A DNA stretch of 5,023 bases from JBDNIO01 sp041688215 (lineage in GTDB: Bacteria > Pseudomonadota > Gammaproteobacteria > Nevskiales > Salinisphaeraceae), in the NCBI GenBank assembly GCA_041688215.1, contig JBDNIO010000056.1:1-5023 (forward strand). Reading direction: 5' to 3'. This document shows positions 1 through 5,023 of this stretch, one piece after another; positions within the stretch are counted from its first letter, which is position 1; each line of letters opens with the position of its first letter. Position numbers and translations under genes: made by a program. The notes under the pieces were generated by a model. That model was given only the letters and a program-made list of their open reading frames with translations. It did not search any database and was not told where the DNA came from.

Positions 1-52
1 GAGAAAATGACACGCCGCAGCCGAGAAGGGCAATATAGAGATCGCGATTCAT
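1..52 (-). CDS. Possible 5' end of a divergent gene (partial, unidentified)
   Basis: On the minus strand an ATG at 52-50 opens a frame of 17 codons that leaves the window without a stop. It reads MNRDLYIALLGCGVSFS. A short polar, positively charged start followed by a hydrophobic stretch looks like the beginning of a signal peptide, lipoprotein leader or first membrane helix. No clear Shine-Dalgarno sequence is visible before it, and only 14 bases separate it from the DUF3565 start on the other strand, which leaves little room for two promoters. The piece is too short to identify and may be chance. Confidence 0.3.
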   Translation of the reverse strand, partial: MNRDLYIALLGCGVSFS

Positions 53-66
53 CGTAAATACACGCT

Positions 67-270
67 ATGCGGCAACCGATTACCGGGTATCACCAGGACG
101 AAGAACGGCACTGGTTGGCCGAGCTCGCCTGCGGCCATTACTAGCATGTCCGCCACAATCCGCCCTGGGTGGACCGGCCCTGGGTGACGAGCACGACCGG
201 GCGGGAGTCGATGCTCAGCTTCGAATTGGATTGCATCAAGTGCGACCGAGGTGAGTCGAAGGATAGATAA
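67..270 (+). pseudogene. DUF3565 family protein, interrupted by an in-frame amber codon
   Basis: Reading from ATG 67 gives MRQPITGYHQDEERHWLAEL, then ACGHY, a TAG stop at 142-144 (codon 26), then HVRHNPPWVDRPWV and a tail with ELDCIKCDRGE ending at TAA 268-270. Apart from the amber codon the frame is continuous for 67 codons, the usual size of the DUF3565 family. Family members, as I recall them, read CGH-x-QHVRHxPPW here, so the TAG replaces a Gln codon and a single CAG to TAG change would explain it. Cys22, His24, Cys56 and Cys59 would be a plausible metal site; that role is inferred. The family's function is unknown, and it often occurs near nitrogen-oxide and anaerobic genes. No clear ribosome binding site precedes ATG 67. 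The natural product would be a 25-residue stub unless the amber codon is read through. Family identity is strong; loss of function is likely. Confidence 0.85.
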
Positions 271-331
271 AGCGGTGGAGGCCTCGTGTAGCCGATTGAT
301 TGATGCGTTGCATGGCCTAACAAGTAATGGA

Positions 332-345
332 TTGATACAGGTCAA
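332..345 (+). promoter_or_regulatory. FNR/ANR/DNR-type box upstream of acnA
   Basis: TTGAT-ACAG-GTCAA matches the FNR/ANR/DNR consensus TTGAT-N4-ATCAA at 9 of 10 fixed positions; the half-sites TTGAT and GTCAA are those of known denitrification promoters such as nirS of Pseudomonas aeruginosa. It lies 112 bases before the acnA start, and the only gene downstream of it is acnA. A candidate -10 follows at class II spacing. This suggests that acnA responds to low oxygen or nitric oxide. Whether the effect is activation or repression cannot be told from the sequence. Confidence 0.6.
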
Positions 346-365
346 GGACGGGCACTCGCCATCTT

Positions 366-371
366 GATAAG
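366..371 (+). promoter_or_regulatory. Candidate -10 element of an acnA promoter
   Basis: GATAAG matches 4 of 6 positions of TATAAT. Transcription would start near 378-379, placing the centre of the FNR/DNR-type box about 40 bases upstream. That is within one or two bases of the -41.5 position of class II activated promoters. No good -35 hexamer is seen, as expected of an activator-dependent promoter. The 5' leader would be about 80 bases. Confidence 0.35.
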
Positions 372-445
372 AGTTAACCACGCGCTGGATCATTGCGCCA
401 TCGTCACCAAGGAAAAACGAAGACGCCACGCCATACCCTCGCAGA

Positions 446-451
446 GCAGGA
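446..451 (+). promoter_or_regulatory. Ribosome binding site of acnA
   Basis: GCAGGA, with the AGGA core six bases before ATG 458, is a moderate Shine-Dalgarno sequence. It supports this start, which also gives the expected N-terminus (DSFSTRDTL) for the family. Confidence 0.6.
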
Positions 452-457
452 TTACCC

Positions 458-3283
<2,826 letters not shown>

Positions 3284-3289
3284 ATACAC

Positions 3290-3302
3290 ACGCCAGCGGC
3301 GT
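3290..3302 (+). repeat. Small inverted repeat after acnA
   Basis: ACGCC-AGC-GGCGT forms a perfect five-base-pair stem with a three-base loop, seven bases after the acnA stop. There is no T tract behind it, so it is not a convincing intrinsic terminator. It could slow 3' decay of the acnA message. Transcription may continue into the membrane-protein gene 57 bases after the acnA stop. Confidence 0.3.
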
Positions 3303-3323
3303 CGAGGTGGGCTGGAGATTACT

Positions 3324-3344
3324 ATGGCGAGTCCCGCGCAATGA
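3324..3344 (+). other. Six-codon mini-ORF overlapping the membrane-protein start
   Basis: ATG 3324 has a good Shine-Dalgarno sequence (GGAG at 3314-3317, six bases away) but encodes only MASPAQ before TGA 3342-3344. Its stop overlaps the next start as ATGA at 3341-3344. It could be a translational-coupling leader for the membrane protein, which lacks a strong site of its own, or a leftover of a former start. The sequence alone cannot separate these from chance. Confidence 0.25.
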
Positions 3345-3664
3345 CGCTACCTGGTCTTGCGATCGCCGTGCATCTGCTCGGTGTGTTGGTTGGCATTTCA
3401 GGCGGTTACCTGCTGTGGGCACTCGGCGCGTGGCGTTGGCTGGTCCATCTCCAGTTCTGGTGGCTGGACGCGATGATCGGCTACTGGCTGTTGTTCTTCG
3501 TAATGCTATTCATCGTCGAACCACTGGGACTGTTGCGGCGCGTGATCTTCGCCGGGCGCGATCCGGCCCGCGCCTGGCGGCACTTTCACGCGCTGCACGC
3601 GGTTCTGCTGGCGCTCGGCGTCGTCATCGTCGCGGCTGCGGCAGCTGGCAGCCATGGTTTTTGA
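3341..3664 (+). CDS. Small integral membrane protein, possibly shortened (CopD-like, NnrS-associated type)
   Basis: A 107-residue very hydrophobic protein with about three membrane helices: residues 4-27, 35-58 and 80-102. The middle part (WLLFFVMLFIVEPLGLLRR) and the end (LHAVLLALGVVIVAAAAAGSHGF, cut here as two halves of one helix) resemble the C-terminal half of small CopD-like membrane proteins often found beside nnrS. Those are, from memory, about 150 residues, and the first helix here looks like their N-terminal HLLG segment joined directly to a later helix. An in-frame deletion of some 40 residues is therefore possible. The start is uncertain: GGCGAG at 3326-3331 is a weak ribosome binding site, and the frame is open back to the acnA stop. 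The nnrS remnant follows 66 bases downstream. The function is unknown; a role in heme, copper or nitric-oxide handling is only guessed from context. Confidence 0.65.
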   Translation: MTLPGLAIAVHLLGVLVGISGGYLLWALGAWRWLVHLQFWWLDAMIGYWLLFFVMLFIVEPLGLLRRVIFAGRDPARAWRHFHALHAVLLALGVVIVAAAAAGSHGF

Positions 3665-3730
3665 GCCCGAGCTTGCTGTCGATATCCACCGGCCGCACTG
3701 GCGATGTGCTCGCTTCCCCGCATTGATCTG

Positions 3731-4620
3731 ATGACACAAAGCAGCATACAGGCGCTGCCGCGTCCGCCGCGTTACGCTGCGCAGGGCCTGTTTTTTCCGG
3801 CGGCCGCAGCATATGCCGCAATCGCGGCACCGCTGTCCGTCTGCGAACTGGTCGGCGGGCCGCCGATCGTGCCCGGCCTTGCGACCCCCGCGGGCCACGC
3901 CCACGAGCTGTTGTTCGGCTTTGCCCTGGCCGTGGTCGCCGGTTTCCTGATCACCCGGACCACCCGAACGCGCTTGTATGGGCTATTTGCGCTCTGGCTG
4001 GGGCGCGGCTAAGCTTTTTACTGGTTCCCGTAAGCCTCGTGAGCGACGCGTTCAATGTCGGCTTTGCGGTTTGCCTGCTGGCACTTGTCGCGCCGGGTTT
4101 CATGAAGGCGGCAAAGAAATGGCGCAATCAGGCCATCGTCCCGATTCTGCTGGCTGCGGGCATGGCGGTGCTGGCTTTTCACACCCAGGCGCGCGCAGGT
4201 GCGGCACGTGAATATCTGTCACTGTACGAGGGGATACTGGCCTTGACGCTGCTGATGCTGTTCATGGGCGGACGCGCGATCGCGTCGGCCGCGGCCGGCC
4301 ATATCCGCCTACGAGGCGGGCATCTTGAGGCGCGCGTCCAGCCGCGCCTGGAAGGGGCATTGTTACTGCTACTGGGCGCGGCCGCCATTTTGCTGCTTTG
4401 GCAACCAAGCCGGACCTTGTCCGGTCTCGCACTGCTGGCAGCCGGCGTAGTCGCACTGGTGCGACTGGTACGCTGGCGGCCGTGGCAGTGTCTCGATCGC
4501 CCCGACCTGCTTTGTCTGGACATTGGCTACGCTTGGCTCGGCATCGGCCTGGGCCTGTTCGGGACCGCGCTTATCACCGGCATTCCCGCACCTGCGGCAG
4601 GTACTCTGGCAGGCGATTGA
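3731..4620 (+). pseudogene. nnrS: NnrS family membrane protein, frameshifted and truncated
   Basis: NnrS is a heme- and copper-containing inner-membrane protein of about 370-400 residues linked to denitrification and nitric-oxide stress. The first frame (from ATG 3731; ATG 3704 also possible) carries the family hallmark GHAHELLFGFALAVVAGFL and stops at TAA 4010-4012 after LYGLFALWLGRG. The match continues in the next frame from about 4009: LSFLLVPVSLVSDAFNVGF, then KKWRNQ, LLMLFMGGR, LEARVQPRLEGALLLL, RWRPWQCLDRPDLLCLDIGY and AWLGIGLGLFG. It ends at TGA 4618-4620 after LAGD. The two frames join if two bases are extra, or one is missing, near 4001-4009. The joined length is about 296 residues; the final part, with the HALTVGALG region and the last helices, is absent in every frame downstream. 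No clear ribosome binding site is seen. With two lesions the gene is very probably dead, although the piece from GTG 4039 could still be translated as a 193-residue fragment. Confidence 0.85.
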
Positions 4621-4622
4621 TC

Positions 4623-4644
4623 ATGGAGTTTAGGCAATCTCCAT
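4623..4644 (+). terminator. Weak stem-loop after the nnrS remnant
   Basis: ATGGAG at 4623-4628 pairs with CTCCAT at 4639-4644 across a ten-base loop, directly behind the nnrS stop. The following bases (ATTTAGTGGTTT) are T-rich but not a proper U tract. It may act as a weak terminator between nnrS and the promoter region of the DUF488 gene. Confidence 0.25.
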
Positions 4645-4654
4645 ATTTAGTGGT

Positions 4655-4668
4655 TTGATCTGGATCAA
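4655..4668 (+). promoter_or_regulatory. Perfect FNR/ANR/DNR-type box upstream of the DUF488 gene
   Basis: TTGAT-CTGG-ATCAA matches the consensus TTGAT-N4-ATCAA at all ten fixed positions. It lies in the intergenic region 131 bases before the DUF488 start and behind the end of nnrS, so rightward control of the DUF488 gene is the natural reading. FNR and ANR sense oxygen; DNR/NNR proteins sense nitric oxide and use the same site. No good -10 is found at the class II distance, so the promoter geometry remains open. Confidence 0.75.
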
Positions 4669-4727
4669 GCCCAGTATATGTTGAGGGTCATCGACAGCCG
4701 GCCCGGACGTCGGCTCGTTCACCCCCG

Positions 4728-4733
4728 GATAAT
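4728..4733 (+). promoter_or_regulatory. Candidate -10 element before the DUF488 gene
   Basis: GATAAT matches five of six positions of TATAAT. Transcription would start near 4740, placing the FNR/DNR-type box centre about 79 bases upstream. That is not one of the common class I positions (-61.5, -71.5, -82.5), although it is near the last. No -35 hexamer is recognisable at 17 bases. Confidence 0.3.
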
Positions 4734-4740
4734 TCGAATT
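4731..4740. repeat. Palindrome AATTCGAATT overlapping the candidate -10
   Basis: AATTCGAATT is a perfect ten-base palindrome sharing three bases with the GATAAT hexamer. A protein bound here would block the promoter, so it could be an operator half or whole. An A/T-rich palindrome of this size can also arise by chance. Confidence 0.3.
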
Positions 4741-4749
4741 TGCGGGTTA

Positions 4750-4762
4750 GAGTTGGCAACTC
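4750..4762. repeat. 13-base inverted repeat in the DUF488 leader
   Basis: GAGTTG-G-CAACTC has two perfect six-base arms around one central base, about ten bases after the predicted transcription start. The loop is too short for an RNA hairpin with all six pairs, so a DNA-binding dimer site is the better reading. No known regulator consensus was recognised. Confidence 0.35.
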
Positions 4763-4788
4763 AAGCGCAGCGGCAACCGGTCCATCGT

Positions 4789-4792
4789 GGAG
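4789..4792 (+). promoter_or_regulatory. Ribosome binding site of the DUF488 gene
   Basis: GGAG, seven bases before ATG 4800, is a good Shine-Dalgarno sequence at normal spacing. It fixes the start, which agrees with the family N-terminus (IRLKRIHDP). Confidence 0.7.
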
Positions 4793-4799
4793 TGATGCC

Positions 4800-5023
4800 A
4801 TGAGCCAATCCCCGATACGTCTCAAGCGGATCCACGATCCCGTCGATCCCAAGGACGGCACGCGCGTGCTGGTGGATCGTGTGTGTACGCAAGGCGGACG
4901 CGAAGGTCGATTACTGGCTGCGGAACGTCGCGCCATCCACGGAGCTGCGCCGATGGTTCGGTCACGATCCCGATCGTTGGGACGAGTTCCGGCGTCGTTA
5001 TCGCGCCGAGATCGAGGCGGAGC
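4800..5023 (+). pseudogene. DUF488 (YeaO-like) protein, frame broken by a small deletion; runs off the window
   Basis: From ATG 4800 the protein begins MSQSPIRLKRIHDPVDPKDG and TRVLVDRV, the N-terminus of DUF488/YeaO proteins (about 115-120 residues). After Val28 (4881-4883) the match jumps to another frame, which reads VRKADAKVDYWLRNVAPSTE from 4885 and goes on with LRRWFGHDPDRWDEF and YRAEIEAE to the window end. The family has DRLWPRG here. Only one base (4884) stands where the WPRG segment belongs, so about 11 bases are missing by comparison with that pattern. The original frame stays open to the window end but encodes unrelated Arg-rich sequence. The family function is unknown. The FNR/DNR-type box upstream suggests former control by oxygen or nitric oxide. 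The gene is probably non-functional unless the gap is a sequencing or assembly error; family identity is strong. Confidence 0.85.

Noticed and set aside
3290..3302. Intrinsic terminator after acnA
   Set aside because: The hairpin is only five base pairs and no T run follows it; listed only as an inverted repeat.
3307..3726. Plus-strand frame of 139 codons overlapping the membrane-protein gene
   Set aside because: Arg-rich product in a shifted frame, overlapping a frame with clear membrane helices; a codon-bias shadow.
4039..4620. Independent 193-residue membrane protein gene
   Set aside because: Its sequence is the continuation of the NnrS match from the preceding frame, and homology extends upstream of GTG 4039 to about 4009, so it is the second half of a frameshifted gene.

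Overview
The window is GC-rich DNA from a bacterium, most likely a proteobacterium and probably a gammaproteobacterium. This is judged from the small DUF3565 and NnrS-type genes and from FNR/ANR/DNR-type operator boxes; the species cannot be fixed from the sequence. One large gene is clearly intact: a 941-residue aconitate hydratase (acnA, 458-3283, + strand) with all three iron-sulfur cysteines. Around it lies a set of small genes of the kind usually found with denitrification and nitric-oxide response. At least three of these carry clear inactivating lesions.

Layout. At 1-52 there may be the first 17 codons of a minus-strand gene that leaves the window. At 67-270 is a DUF3565 gene whose reading frame is whole except for one in-frame amber codon (142-144) where the family has Gln. 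The 187-base gap before acnA (271-457) holds an FNR/DNR-type box (332-345) with a possible -10 at class II spacing. After acnA, 3341-3664 encodes a small three-helix membrane protein that looks shortened. At 3731-4620 is an nnrS-like gene with a frameshift near 4001-4012 and no C-terminal part. The 179-base gap at 4621-4799 contains a weak stem-loop, a perfect TTGAT-N4-ATCAA box (4655-4668), a GATAAT hexamer and two short palindromes. At 4800 a DUF488 (YeaO-like) gene starts behind a good ribosome binding site. It has lost about 11 bases at 4884/4885, which removes its WPRG motif and breaks the frame, and it runs off the window.

Reading as a whole: the conserved TCA-cycle gene is preserved while its neighbours linked to oxygen and nitrogen-oxide response are decaying by different kinds of mutation (nonsense, frameshift, truncation, deletion). 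The two FNR/DNR-type boxes outlast most of the genes; one of them now sits directly upstream of acnA. I found no CRISPR array, tRNA, rRNA or insertion sequence, and no convincing new multi-gene system. The interest lies in the pattern of decay, the surviving operators and the variable insert in AcnA.
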